Assembly: GCA_904392525.1 (NCBI GenBank)
Contig: CAJFMW010000001.1
Coordinates: 1 to 60,652 of the forward strand
DNA from: an uncultured Eisenbergiella sp.
GTDB taxonomy: Bacteria > Bacillota > Clostridia > Lachnospirales > Lachnospiraceae
DNA: 60,652 nt
Direction: 5' to 3'
In this document: one piece after another, positions 44,573 to 52,130 of the stretch
Layout of the letters: every line of letters begins with the position of its first letter
How positions within the stretch are numbered: position 1 is the first letter of the stretch
Program-made: the position numbers and the translations under genes
The notes under the pieces: model-generated
What the model was told of the DNA's origin: nothing
Database searches by the model: none
Seen by the model: only the letters and a program-made list of their open reading frames with translations

Positions 44573-47266
44573 ATGAAAAATAGAAATAAATGCGGAAAGA
44601 AGGCCTGCCGCGTTACGGCGTTTGCACTGTGCGGCGTGCTGCTTGCAGGAAGCGTGACGCCGGTATATGCGGCGGATGAAAATACACCGAAGGATGAAAA
44701 TGTATATGTAAATCTGAATCAGGACGGGAGCGTGGACGGCATCTACGTGGTGAACTCCTATCGCCTTGATGCGGATACGCAGGTCGTGGATTACGGCAAT
44801 TACGAGTCGGTGAAAAATCTGACCTCAGATGCGGAGATTCAGCAGCAGAAGGGAACGGTCACTGTGGATGCGCAGGCCGGAGAATTTTTCTATCAGGGAA
44901 ATCTGCAGTCAAAGGAAATTCCCTGGGAAATTTCCATCAGTTATACCCTGGACGGAAAGGAAGTGAGCGCCGAGGAGCTTGCCGGAAAAAACGGAAAGCT
45001 TGGAATATCCATCCATGTGGGACAGAACGATCAGGTGGATTCCGAATTTTTCGACAATTATCTGCTTCAGGTTACGCTGACCATGGACATGGAAAGATGC
45101 AGCAATCTGGAAGCGCCCGGCGCCACTGCCGCCAACGTGGGAACGGACAAACAGCTGGTCTACAGCATTCTGGCCGGGAGCGAGAAGGATATCACGGTGA
45201 CGGCGGACGTGCTGGATTTTGAAATGGATGCTATCAGCTTCCAGGGACTGCCCATGAACCTGGATGTGGACAGGGAGCTGTTTTCCCTGGATGACCTTCA
45301 TGATAAGGCCGGTGAGGTCAGCGACGCGGCGGATGAATTTTCCAACGGCGCGCAGGATCTGGAAGGCGGCGTGAATTCCCTTCAGGAAGGAGTGGAAGGG
45401 CTGCAGAGCGGCGCAGAAAGTCTGAAGGAGGGAATTGACAGCTACGCGGACGGTGCGAAGTCGCTGGGCGACGGCATCGATACCCTTCAGGACGGAAGCA
45501 ATGATCTGGCGGACGGCGCACAGGAGCTGGTGGATGGAATCGTCTCCCTGCAGGACGGCGCAAATCAGCTTCGCGACGGCTACAGCGGTGAGAACGGGGC
45601 TGCGTCGGGCGCCCGTAAGCTGGCAGACGGCGTCAAGGAGCTGAAGGCGGGCTCCCACCAGTTAAGCGAAGGTGTCAGCGCGCTGATCGACATGATTTCA
45701 GGGCTTGGAACGAATTCGGCGGGAAGCCTGGACCAAAAGGCTCAGGAGGCTTTGAACGGAGCGGAAGAGCTGAATGCTGCGCTGGGTATGTTCCATATAA
45801 AGATCGATACCGGAAATGAAGGGGATTCCTATTTTACCAGAATGGGAACACTTTCCGACAGCCTGGAAGGAATTATCATGAATATCATATCCTATCTTGG
45901 CTCGGGCATGGGCTCCTCAGCAGGAAACGGAGAGGACGAAGCCACAGAGCCGGTGACGGATGAAAGTATTACGGGTTCCACAGATGAGGAGACACTTCTG
46001 GAGGAAGAGACTTCCACGGAAGAAGAGAGTTCCACAGAAGAAGATACTTCTATGGAAGGAGAGACATCATCGGAGGCAGAAGGAGAGGAAGGCACGGACG
46101 AGACCGGTCAATCCGGCACTGAGGATGGAAACAACACGGGGGATGCGGGCGAAGATGGAAGCAGCTCTGAAGAAACGGAAAGTTCTGGAGAGGAAAGCAG
46201 TTCCGAAGGAGCTGGAAGCACTGAAAGCACCGGAGATGCAAGCAGTTCTGAAGAAACCGGAAGTTCCAGCGAAGGAAGCAGCCCTGCCGCAACCGGCTCC
46301 AATGAAACCGACAGCACGCCAGAGGGCGGCAATTCCGGAAGCGATACGCCTTCGGTTGAAAGCGGCAGTCCGGATAATGTCGCTGAGCCTAAAAATGAGC
46401 TGGAATCACCTGCAGACGGCAGCACTGCCGCAGTGATGAAAACGGCGGTCAGAATGGGAGCGTCTGTTCAGACAGCCGCACTCCGAAGCGGCAAAGAAGC
46501 GAACCGTGTCATTTCCCTTTCAGCAGGCCAGGGAGGAGATTCACCTGCTTCCATGGATTTCAGCTTCATCATCGGGAAACTGATCGAGCTGAAGGCCGGC
46601 GCAGATCAGCTGCTTGGCGCTTACGAGGTGGCCAATACGATTTCTGCCAGCCTCGGAAGCGAGGAAACTCAGGCACAGCTGGCCCAGCTGAAGGAGGGCG
46701 CGGCCGCTCTGGATGCGGGAATCGGAGAGCTGGAGGGAGCAACGGACGCTCTTGCGGACGGCATCGGCCAGCTTGCGGACGGAACCAGTCAGCTCGCGGA
46801 CGGTGTTTCTGAGCTTGTGGACGGTGGAAACGAATTTGCCGATGGAACAAAGGAGCTTGCGGATGGAGTCTCTGACCTCGCGGATGGCGTGGATGTGCTG
46901 AATGACGCGTCAGAAGCGCTTCAGGACGGTTCGGCCCAGCTTGCGGACGGAACCGGCGAGCTTCTGGATGGAACCGGAGATCTGGCAGACGGTGTGTCCG
47001 ACCTGAAGGAAGGAACCGACGAGTTCAAGGATCAGGCGGGAGACATCGATACCCAGATTGATGAAGAGGTGGACAGCGTAATCAACGATCTGTCCGGCAG
47101 CGATTTCGAACAGATTTCTTTCGTGTCCGACAGGAATGCGAATGTGGAGCTGGTGCAGTTTGTTATGCAGACGGAGGGAATTCAGATACCGGAGGAGACA
47201 GATATTCCGGTGGAGGAAGAGCCGATGAGCTTCTGGCAGAGACTGCTGGCGCTTTTTGGATTTTAG
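44573..47266 (+). CDS. Secreted Leu-Gly heptad-repeat protein (YhgE/Pip-like)
   Basis: 897 aa from the ATG at 44573; the GTG start in the ORF track lies inside the ribosome site AGGAGGTG. A signal peptide (about 1-33, ending PVYAADE) leads to a beta-rich N-domain. Two blocks of L-x-x-G heptads follow, such as LADGVSELVDGGNEFADG (about 255-375 and 705-830). They are separated by a low-complexity Ser/Glu/Thr-rich stretch (about 460-630). These repeats form long coiled coils in YhgE/Pip-like proteins that pair with MMPL or ABC exporters. No C-terminal membrane helix is clear (ends FWQRLLALFGF). Probably an extracellular partner spanning the wall for the transporter encoded just before. Confidence 0.8.
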   Translation: MKNRNKCGKKACRVTAFALCGVLLAGSVTPVYAADENTPKDENVYVNLNQDGSVDGIYVVNSYRLDADTQVVDYGNYESVKNLTSDAEIQQQKGTVTVDAQAGEFFYQGNLQSKEIPWEISISYTLDGKEVSAEELAGKNGKLGISIHVGQNDQVDSEFFDNYLLQVTLTMDMERCSNLEAPGATAANVGTDKQLVYSILAGSEKDITVTADVLDFEMDAISFQGLPMNLDVDRELFSLDDLHDKAGEVSDAADEFSNGAQDLEGGVNSLQEGVEGLQSGAESLKEGIDSYADGAKSLGDGIDTLQDGSNDLADGAQELVDGIVSLQDGANQLRDGYSGENGAASGARKLADGVKELKAGSHQLSEGVSALIDMISGLGTNSAGSLDQKAQEALNGAEELNAALGMFHIKIDTGNEGDSYFTRMGTLSDSLEGIIMNIISYLGSGMGSSAGNGEDEATEPVTDESITGSTDEETLLEEETSTEEESSTEEDTSMEGETSSEAEGEEGTDETGQSGTEDGNNTGDAGEDGSSSEETESSGEESSSEGAGSTESTGDASSSEETGSSSEGSSPAATGSNETDSTPEGGNSGSDTPSVESGSPDNVAEPKNELESPADGSTAAVMKTAVRMGASVQTAALRSGKEANRVISLSAGQGGDSPASMDFSFIIGKLIELKAGADQLLGAYEVANTISASLGSEETQAQLAQLKEGAAALDAGIGELEGATDALADGIGQLADGTSQLADGVSELVDGGNEFADGTKELADGVSDLADGVDVLNDASEALQDGSAQLADGTGELLDGTGDLADGVSDLKEGTDEFKDQAGDIDTQIDEEVDSVINDLSGSDFEQISFVSDRNANVELVQFVMQTEGIQIPEETDIPVEEEPMSFWQRLLALFGF

Positions 47267-47372
47267 GTGAAAAACGTTTGGAAGTTGTTTTAATGTAATG
47301 GGCGCAGAAAATGAAAGGCATTCTTTATGCGAAATTTTCTGCGCCTTATCTGTACCGCTGCATATTAAAAAG

Positions 47373-47397
47373 CGCCCGGTTTTCAGTAAACCGGGCG
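47373..47397. terminator. Shared terminator of heptad-repeat gene and citrate synthase
   Basis: CGCCCGGTTT and AAACCGGGCG make a perfect 10-bp stem with a 5-nt loop, with an A run before and T-containing sequence after, serving two convergent units. Confidence 0.75.
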
Positions 47398-47444
47398 TTG
47401 CCTTTGGTAAGGTTTCATAGTTTTTGAAGATTATGATCAGGACG

Positions 47445-48812
47445 TCACCTGTCCGCAAGCGAAACATAATCCCTGTCCGCGCAGATCGACTTGTAAGCGG
47501 GACGGATGATTTTTCCGTTGTTTGCAAGTTCCTCCAGACGGTGAGCGCTCCAGCCGACCATCCTGGCGATGGCAAAGATGGGCGTGAACAGCTCGGTAGG
47601 CAGCCCAAGCATCTTGTAAACGAAGCCGGAGTAGAAATCCACGTTGACGCTGACACCCTTGTACATCTGGCGTTCTCCGGAAATAACCTTCGGCGCCAGT
47701 TTCTCAACCAGATTATAAAGTTCAAATTCTTCATGCAGTCCTTTTTCCTCGGAGAGCTTCTCCACGAAGGACTTCAGGACAATGGCTCTCGGATCGGACT
47801 TGGAGTAGACTGCATGGCCGACGCCATAGATCAGACCGGCATGGTCAAACGCGTCCTTATTCAGAAGGCGCTGCAGATAGTGGGCAACCTCGTCCTCATC
47901 CGCCCAGTCCTTTACCTCGGCCTTCATATCCTCGAACATCTGAATCACCTTGATATTCGCGCCGCCGTGGCGGGGACCTTTAAGGGATCCGATCGCTGCC
48001 GCCATAACGGAATAGGTGTCCGTCAGGGAGGAAGAGACCACATGTGTGGTGAAGGAGGAATTGTTTCCTCCGCCATGCTCCATATGCAGGATCATGCAGA
48101 TATCAAGAATTCTCGCTTCCAGAGGTGTGTAGGAGCTGTCCGGGCGCAGGATGTGCAGGATATTCTCAGCCATGGAGCCTTCGGTGAGAGGCTGATGGAT
48201 ATAAAGGCTGTTGCCGTCGTGGTAATGGCTGTATGCCTGATAACCATAGATGGTGAGCATCGGACAGAGACTGATGAGCTGCAGGCACTGACGCAGAACA
48301 TTGGGCAGCGATACGTCATCGGCCCTGTCGTCGTAGGAATAAAGCGTCAGGATGCTTCTTGCCAGTGTATTCATCATATCCTTGCTGGGAGCTTTCATGA
48401 TAATGTCGCGGACGAAGCTGGTGGGAAGACTGCGGTAAAAGATGAGCATTTTTTCGAATTCCGCGAGTTCTTCCCTGGTGGGGAGCTTGTTGAACAGAAG
48501 CAGATATGTAACCTCTTCAAAACCGAACCGGTTATCTCTGCTGAAACCGGCTACAAGGTCATTCACTTCATATCCGCGGTAAAAAAGTCTGCCGTCGCAT
48601 GGAACCGACTTTCCGTCTACCATCTTTGTGGCGCGTACATCGGAGATGTTGGTCAATCCGGCGAGAACGCCTTTTCCGTTCAGGTCTCTCAAACCTCTTT
48701 TGACGTCGTATTTGGTAAACAGCTCGGTATCGATAACACCTGCTTCCTCACTGAGCTTCGCCAAACGGATGATCTCGGGAGTGATTTCGTCATAGCTGTT
48801 ATGTCCTTCCAT
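47445..48812 (-). CDS. gltA: Citrate synthase
   Basis: 455 aa from the ATG at 48812; the GTG used in the ORF track is part of the ribosome site AAAGGTGG. The active-site residues are in HMEHGGGNNSS (first His), YGVGHAVYSKSDPRA (second His and substrate Arg) and NVDFYSGF (Asp). It condenses oxaloacetate and acetyl-CoA to citrate. The sequence type is the longer Clostridia form; 2-methylcitrate synthase cannot be excluded. A single-gene unit behind a leader that contains an intrinsic-terminator-like hairpin. Confidence 0.92.
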   Translation of the reverse strand: MEGHNSYDEITPEIIRLAKLSEEAGVIDTELFTKYDVKRGLRDLNGKGVLAGLTNISDVRATKMVDGKSVPCDGRLFYRGYEVNDLVAGFSRDNRFGFEEVTYLLLFNKLPTREELAEFEKMLIFYRSLPTSFVRDIIMKAPSKDMMNTLARSILTLYSYDDRADDVSLPNVLRQCLQLISLCPMLTIYGYQAYSHYHDGNSLYIHQPLTEGSMAENILHILRPDSSYTPLEARILDICMILHMEHGGGNNSSFTTHVVSSSLTDTYSVMAAAIGSLKGPRHGGANIKVIQMFEDMKAEVKDWADEDEVAHYLQRLLNKDAFDHAGLIYGVGHAVYSKSDPRAIVLKSFVEKLSEEKGLHEEFELYNLVEKLAPKVISGERQMYKGVSVNVDFYSGFVYKMLGLPTELFTPIFAIARMVGWSAHRLEELANNGKIIRPAYKSICADRDYVSLADR

Positions 48813-48849
48813 TAAATCAACCACCTTTCCTTTTATTTTATTGTCATAA

Positions 48850-48872
48850 AAACGCCGGTCAGAACGGCGTTT
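48850..48872 (-). terminator. Candidate attenuator hairpin in the gltA leader
   Basis: On the minus strand AAACGCCG, 7-nt loop, CGGCGTTT followed by TTAT, about 30 nt before the start codon. Upstream AACGGCG (48905-48899) is complementary to CGCCGTT of the first arm and could form a competing antiterminator. Nothing else was recognised in the 284-bp gap between gltA and deoC apart from the promoter. Confidence 0.5.
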
Positions 48873-48945
48873 GTCCCTTGTCTGCTTTCCTTTTTATCCG
48901 CCGTTTTTGTTTTTGCACGTTAAAAAAGGAAAGTAGATACCTAAA

Positions 48946-48974
48946 ATAATATCATGAATAAAAGGGGGTTACAA
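48946..48974 (-). promoter_or_regulatory. gltA promoter
   Basis: Minus-strand TTGTAA (48974-48969), 17-bp spacer, TATTAT (48951-48946); start near 48939, giving a leader of about 127 nt. Confidence 0.65.
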
Positions 48975-49107
48975 GAAAAATTGTATTTTTTTAGAAACCT
49001 TTAACATTTTGTTCATGATTTGGGATAGCTTTTTTGTGCGCATTGTATTACAATGATATGTCGGGAATAACAGATTGAATGAGCCCGGAAAGGAACTGTT
49101 ATATTAT

Positions 49108-49755
49108 ATGAGAAATGAGGAGATTTTAAGCAGGGTGGATCATACTCTGTTAAAGCCGGATGCCTCCTGGGAGAGCATTGTCAGGCTCTGCGAAGAAGCG
49201 GAAGAATACCATACGGCTTCCGTCTGTATTCCGCCCTGCTATGTAAGGCGGGTGCGGGAGCGGTTTGAAAAGCTTGTGATCTGCACGGTTATCGGTTTTC
49301 CGCTGGGCTACAGCGTGACGGCGGCAAAGGCGGCGGAAGCTGCGCAGGCGGTCGCGGACGGAGCGGATGAGATCGACATGGTGGTGAACATTACGGATGT
49401 GAAGAATCACCGGTATGAAGAGGTGGAAAGGGAGATCCGCATTGTGAAGGAGGCCTGCGGGGAGCATATCCTCAAGGTGATTGCGGAGACCTGTTACCTG
49501 ACGGACGAGGAGAAAAAAGCGGTCTGTGAAGCGGTGACGAATGCGGGCGCAGATTATATCAAAACCTCCACGGGATTCGGAACGGCAGGAGCAACCATTG
49601 AAGATGTGCGCCTGTTCCGGGGAAATATCGGACCGGAGGTGAAGATCAAGGCGGCCGGAGGAATCCGGACGAGGGAAGCCCTGGAAGCTTTTCTCGCGGA
49701 AGGCTGCGACCGGGTCGGAGCTTCCTGCGCGGTGGAGCTTCTGAAAAAGAAATAA
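49108..49755 (+). CDS. deoC: Deoxyribose-phosphate aldolase
   Basis: 215 aa from the ATG at 49108 (MRNEEILSRVDHTLLKPDASW); the ORF track begins at an upstream TTG. DHTLLKPD, DEIDMVVNITDVK, VIAETCYL and KTSTGFGTAGAT are the family blocks; the last carries the Schiff-base Lys. It splits 2-deoxyribose 5-phosphate into glyceraldehyde 3-phosphate and acetaldehyde for deoxynucleoside catabolism. No other deo genes are adjacent. The ribosome site is weak (AAGGAA about 13 nt upstream), so the start is less certain than the identity. Confidence 0.92.
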   Translation: MRNEEILSRVDHTLLKPDASWESIVRLCEEAEEYHTASVCIPPCYVRRVRERFEKLVICTVIGFPLGYSVTAAKAAEAAQAVADGADEIDMVVNITDVKNHRYEEVEREIRIVKEACGEHILKVIAETCYLTDEEKKAVCEAVTNAGADYIKTSTGFGTAGATIEDVRLFRGNIGPEVKIKAAGGIRTREALEAFLAEGCDRVGASCAVELLKKK

Positions 49756-49972
49756 AGTGCCGCCCCTGGCGGCAGGAAGAAGAGGCGGATGAAAGCCAAA
49801 TGGCTTTCATCCTGGGAATTTGCGTATGACGCAAATTCCTTTGAAATAAAATGCCGCCCCTGGCGGCGGAAAAGAGGCGGAGGAAATCCTCTGGATTTCC
49901 TCCTGGAAATTGGCCTTGGGCCAATTTCTCAGAAATACAGTGCCGCCTTACAGGCGGCAGGAAAGAGGAGAA
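49756..49972. repeat. Multi-hairpin intergenic repeat, copies 2 and 3 in tandem
   Basis: Two consecutive units of the element seen at 27823-27958. Each has a GCCGCC/GGCGGC hairpin, a GAAA-N3/N3-TTTC hairpin (GAAAGCC/GGCTTTC, then GAAATCC/GGATTTC) and a third hairpin (GAATTTGCG/CGCAAATTC, then AAATTGG/CCAATTT), joined by constant linkers GCGGA and TCCTGG. The variable bases change on both sides of each stem. The end supplies GGAAAGAGGAG, the ribosome site of the next gene. Confidence 0.8.
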
Positions 49973-49973
49973 A

Positions 49974-51773
49974 ATGAATCAGGTGATTCAGGAGCGCATT
50001 GTGGCGCTTAAGAAAGTGATGGAGCAGGCGGGGGTTGATTATTACATGGTACCCACCGCGGATTTTCACAATTCTGAGTATGTGGATCGGTATTTTAAGA
50101 TGAGGGAGTATCTTTCCGGCTTCACCGGATCCAACGGAACACTGGTGGTAAGTCAGAAGGAAGCCGGTCTGTGGACGGACGGCCGGTACTTCATTCAGGC
50201 GGAAAATGAGCTTTCCGGTACGGGAATCAAACTGTTCCGCATGCTGGATGAAGGGGTTCCCACCATTCAGGAATATCTGCAGGAAAATATGAAAGAGGGC
50301 CAGACACTGGGCTTTGACGGCCGTGTGGTGGACACCGCTCTGGGATGCAGGCTGGAAAAGGCGCTTCAGGAAAAGAAAATTCGCTTCGCTTTTGATAAGG
50401 ATCTGGGTGATCAGGTCTGGAGCGACAGGCCCGCTCTTCCCTGCCATCCGGTAACCGTGCTGGACGAGGCGATCTGCGGAAAAACCGCGGGAGAGAAGCT
50501 GGCTGATGTGAGGAGCAAAATGGAGGAAATCGGTGCGGACGCTTTTCTGTTAAGCAAGCTGGATGATCTGATGTGGCTTCTTAACATCCGTGGCGCGGAT
50601 GTGGCGTGCAATCCGGTAGCTCTTTCCTATGCTTATCTGACGAAGTCGGAATGTTACCTTTTCATTCAGGAGGGCGAGGTGACAGACGCCCTGAGAACCC
50701 ATGCGGCAAAATACGGCATCACACTGCTTCCTTACGGACAGGTGGTTTCCTTCCTGAAGGAGAGAAAAGAGAAGGAGACGGTGCTGTTTGACGGCGCAAA
50801 TACCAGCTATACCCTTTACCGCACGCTGCAGGAAAAGGGTGAGACCATCGACAGGAAGAATCCCACCGAGCTGATGAAGGCCATCAAGAATGAGGTTGAG
50901 CTTTCCCATATGGAAGAGGTCTATCTGAAGGACAGCGCCGCCGTATGCAAATTTATCTACTGGCTGAAGAAGAACGTTGGAAAAATGAAAATTACCGAAG
51001 CGACGGCCGCAGAGTATCTGGACGGACTCAGAAGCCGGATCGACGGTTATCTGGATCTTTCCTTCCCCACCATCAGCGGCTATAAGGAAAACGCGGCCAT
51101 GATGCACTATGAGGCCGTTCCGGAAACCTGTAAGGAGCTGCAGCCGGAAGGAATGCTTCTGGTGGATTCCGGCGGACAGTATATGGGCGGAACCACGGAT
51201 GTGACCAGAACCATCGTGCTCGGTCCCGTTTCCGATGAAATCAGGGAGCATTTCACCGCAGTCGCCGTCGGCATGCTTTCTCTTACCCACGCCAGATTTC
51301 TCTATGGCTGCACGGGCCGGAACCTGGACATTCTGGCAAGGCAGCCCATGTGGAACCGGAATATTGATTATAAGTGCGGAACGGGCCATGGCGTCGGCTA
51401 TATCCTGAACGTGCATGAAGGCCCGCAGGGCATCCGCTGGCGTTATACGGAGGGACAGTCTGAGGCGGTGATCGAGGCCGGAATGGACGTTACAAACGAG
51501 CCTGGCATTTATATCGAGGGCAGCCACGGCATCCGCACGGAAAATGTGATGGTGGCGAGAAACGGGGTCAAGAACGGGGACGGTCAGTTCATGTATTTTG
51601 ATACTCTCACCTGGGTGCCCATCGATCTGGACGGCATCGATACGAAGTATATGCAGCCCCAGGAAATCGCATGGCTGAACTCCTATCATGCAGATGTTTA
51701 TGAAAAAATCGCGCCCCTTCTGACCGATGAGGAGCGGGAATGGCTGAAGGAGGCCACCAGACCTGTGGAATAA
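49974..51773 (+). CDS. Xaa-Pro aminopeptidase (M24B family)
   Basis: 599 aa from the ATG at 49974, seven nt after AGAGGAG. Two creatinase-like N-terminal domains (about 1-300, with FTGSNGTLVVSQKEAGLWTD) precede the pita-bread catalytic domain. Metal ligands are in LLVDSGGQYMGGTTDVTRT (two Asp), GTGHGVGYILNVHEG (His), TNEPGIYIEG (Glu) and GIRTENVMVA (Glu). It removes N-terminal residues before proline. Length is that of the large, eukaryote-like APP1 form rather than short PepP. The frame upstream of 49974 runs through the palindromic repeats and is not coding. Confidence 0.9.
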   Translation: MNQVIQERIVALKKVMEQAGVDYYMVPTADFHNSEYVDRYFKMREYLSGFTGSNGTLVVSQKEAGLWTDGRYFIQAENELSGTGIKLFRMLDEGVPTIQEYLQENMKEGQTLGFDGRVVDTALGCRLEKALQEKKIRFAFDKDLGDQVWSDRPALPCHPVTVLDEAICGKTAGEKLADVRSKMEEIGADAFLLSKLDDLMWLLNIRGADVACNPVALSYAYLTKSECYLFIQEGEVTDALRTHAAKYGITLLPYGQVVSFLKERKEKETVLFDGANTSYTLYRTLQEKGETIDRKNPTELMKAIKNEVELSHMEEVYLKDSAAVCKFIYWLKKNVGKMKITEATAAEYLDGLRSRIDGYLDLSFPTISGYKENAAMMHYEAVPETCKELQPEGMLLVDSGGQYMGGTTDVTRTIVLGPVSDEIREHFTAVAVGMLSLTHARFLYGCTGRNLDILARQPMWNRNIDYKCGTGHGVGYILNVHEGPQGIRWRYTEGQSEAVIEAGMDVTNEPGIYIEGSHGIRTENVMVARNGVKNGDGQFMYFDTLTWVPIDLDGIDTKYMQPQEIAWLNSYHADVYEKIAPLLTDEEREWLKEATRPVE

Positions 51774-51815
51774 TGCGCTGTTCATGCGCGTGTATTTCAT
51801 CGGAAAAACTTTCTG

Positions 51816-51844
51816 TTGTATTTTATAAAGGTTCAGGATATAAT
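51816..51844 (+). promoter_or_regulatory. 6S RNA promoter
   Basis: TTGTAT, 17-bp spacer, perfect TATAAT; start near 51851, exactly where the RNA begins. Confidence 0.75.
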
Positions 51845-51851
51845 AAGTGTA

Positions 51852-52030
51852 ACCTGAAATGTTCGATAACTCCCGTTGTTTTGAACCTACATTTACTTTA
51901 AACGGGACTCCTATATCGCCGCGTGGATGTCAGGCCCCCATTGCGCAGGGGAAGGCAGAAGCGTTCGGCTGCGGTAACCCACCTGGCTGTCAGCTAGGAG
52001 TCAGAAGACGGGAGGCGGCATTTTGGGGAT
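51852..52030 (+). ncRNA. ssrS: 6S RNA
   Basis: About 179 nt. The 5' end CCTGAAATGTTCG pairs with the 3' end GGCGGCATTTTGGG, the closing stem typical of 6S RNA. The long, interrupted hairpin between them includes TTGAACCTAC and a large central bulge that mimics an open promoter. 6S RNA binds housekeeping RNA polymerase and tunes transcription in stationary phase. It has a strong promoter and a terminator and fills the 358-bp gap between the aminopeptidase and SpoIID-like genes. Confidence 0.85.
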
Positions 52031-52040
52031 ACAAAAGAGA

Positions 52041-52069
52041 AAAAGCAGCCGAAATGGCTGCTTTTTTCG
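52041..52069 (+). terminator. 6S RNA terminator
   Basis: AAAAAGCAGCC, GAAAT loop, GGCTGCTTTTTT: a strong intrinsic terminator 11 nt after the 6S RNA. Confidence 0.85.
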
Positions 52070-52130
52070 ATTCAGAAGGGCTTATCCGGGCGTCGTCTCC
52101 GGCAATGAAGAAGTAAAAGTGGGGGAATGC

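Noticed and set aside
45960-46436. Lys/Arg-rich ORF within the heptad-repeat gene
   Set aside because: Frame-shifted reading of the Ser/Glu/Thr low-complexity linker.
47424-48815. 463-aa plus-strand ORF opposite citrate synthase
   Set aside because: Exact antisense of a well-supported enzyme gene; no recognisable motifs.
50550-51800. 416-aa minus-strand ORF opposite the aminopeptidase
   Set aside because: Shadow of the M24 peptidase; no start context and no domain.
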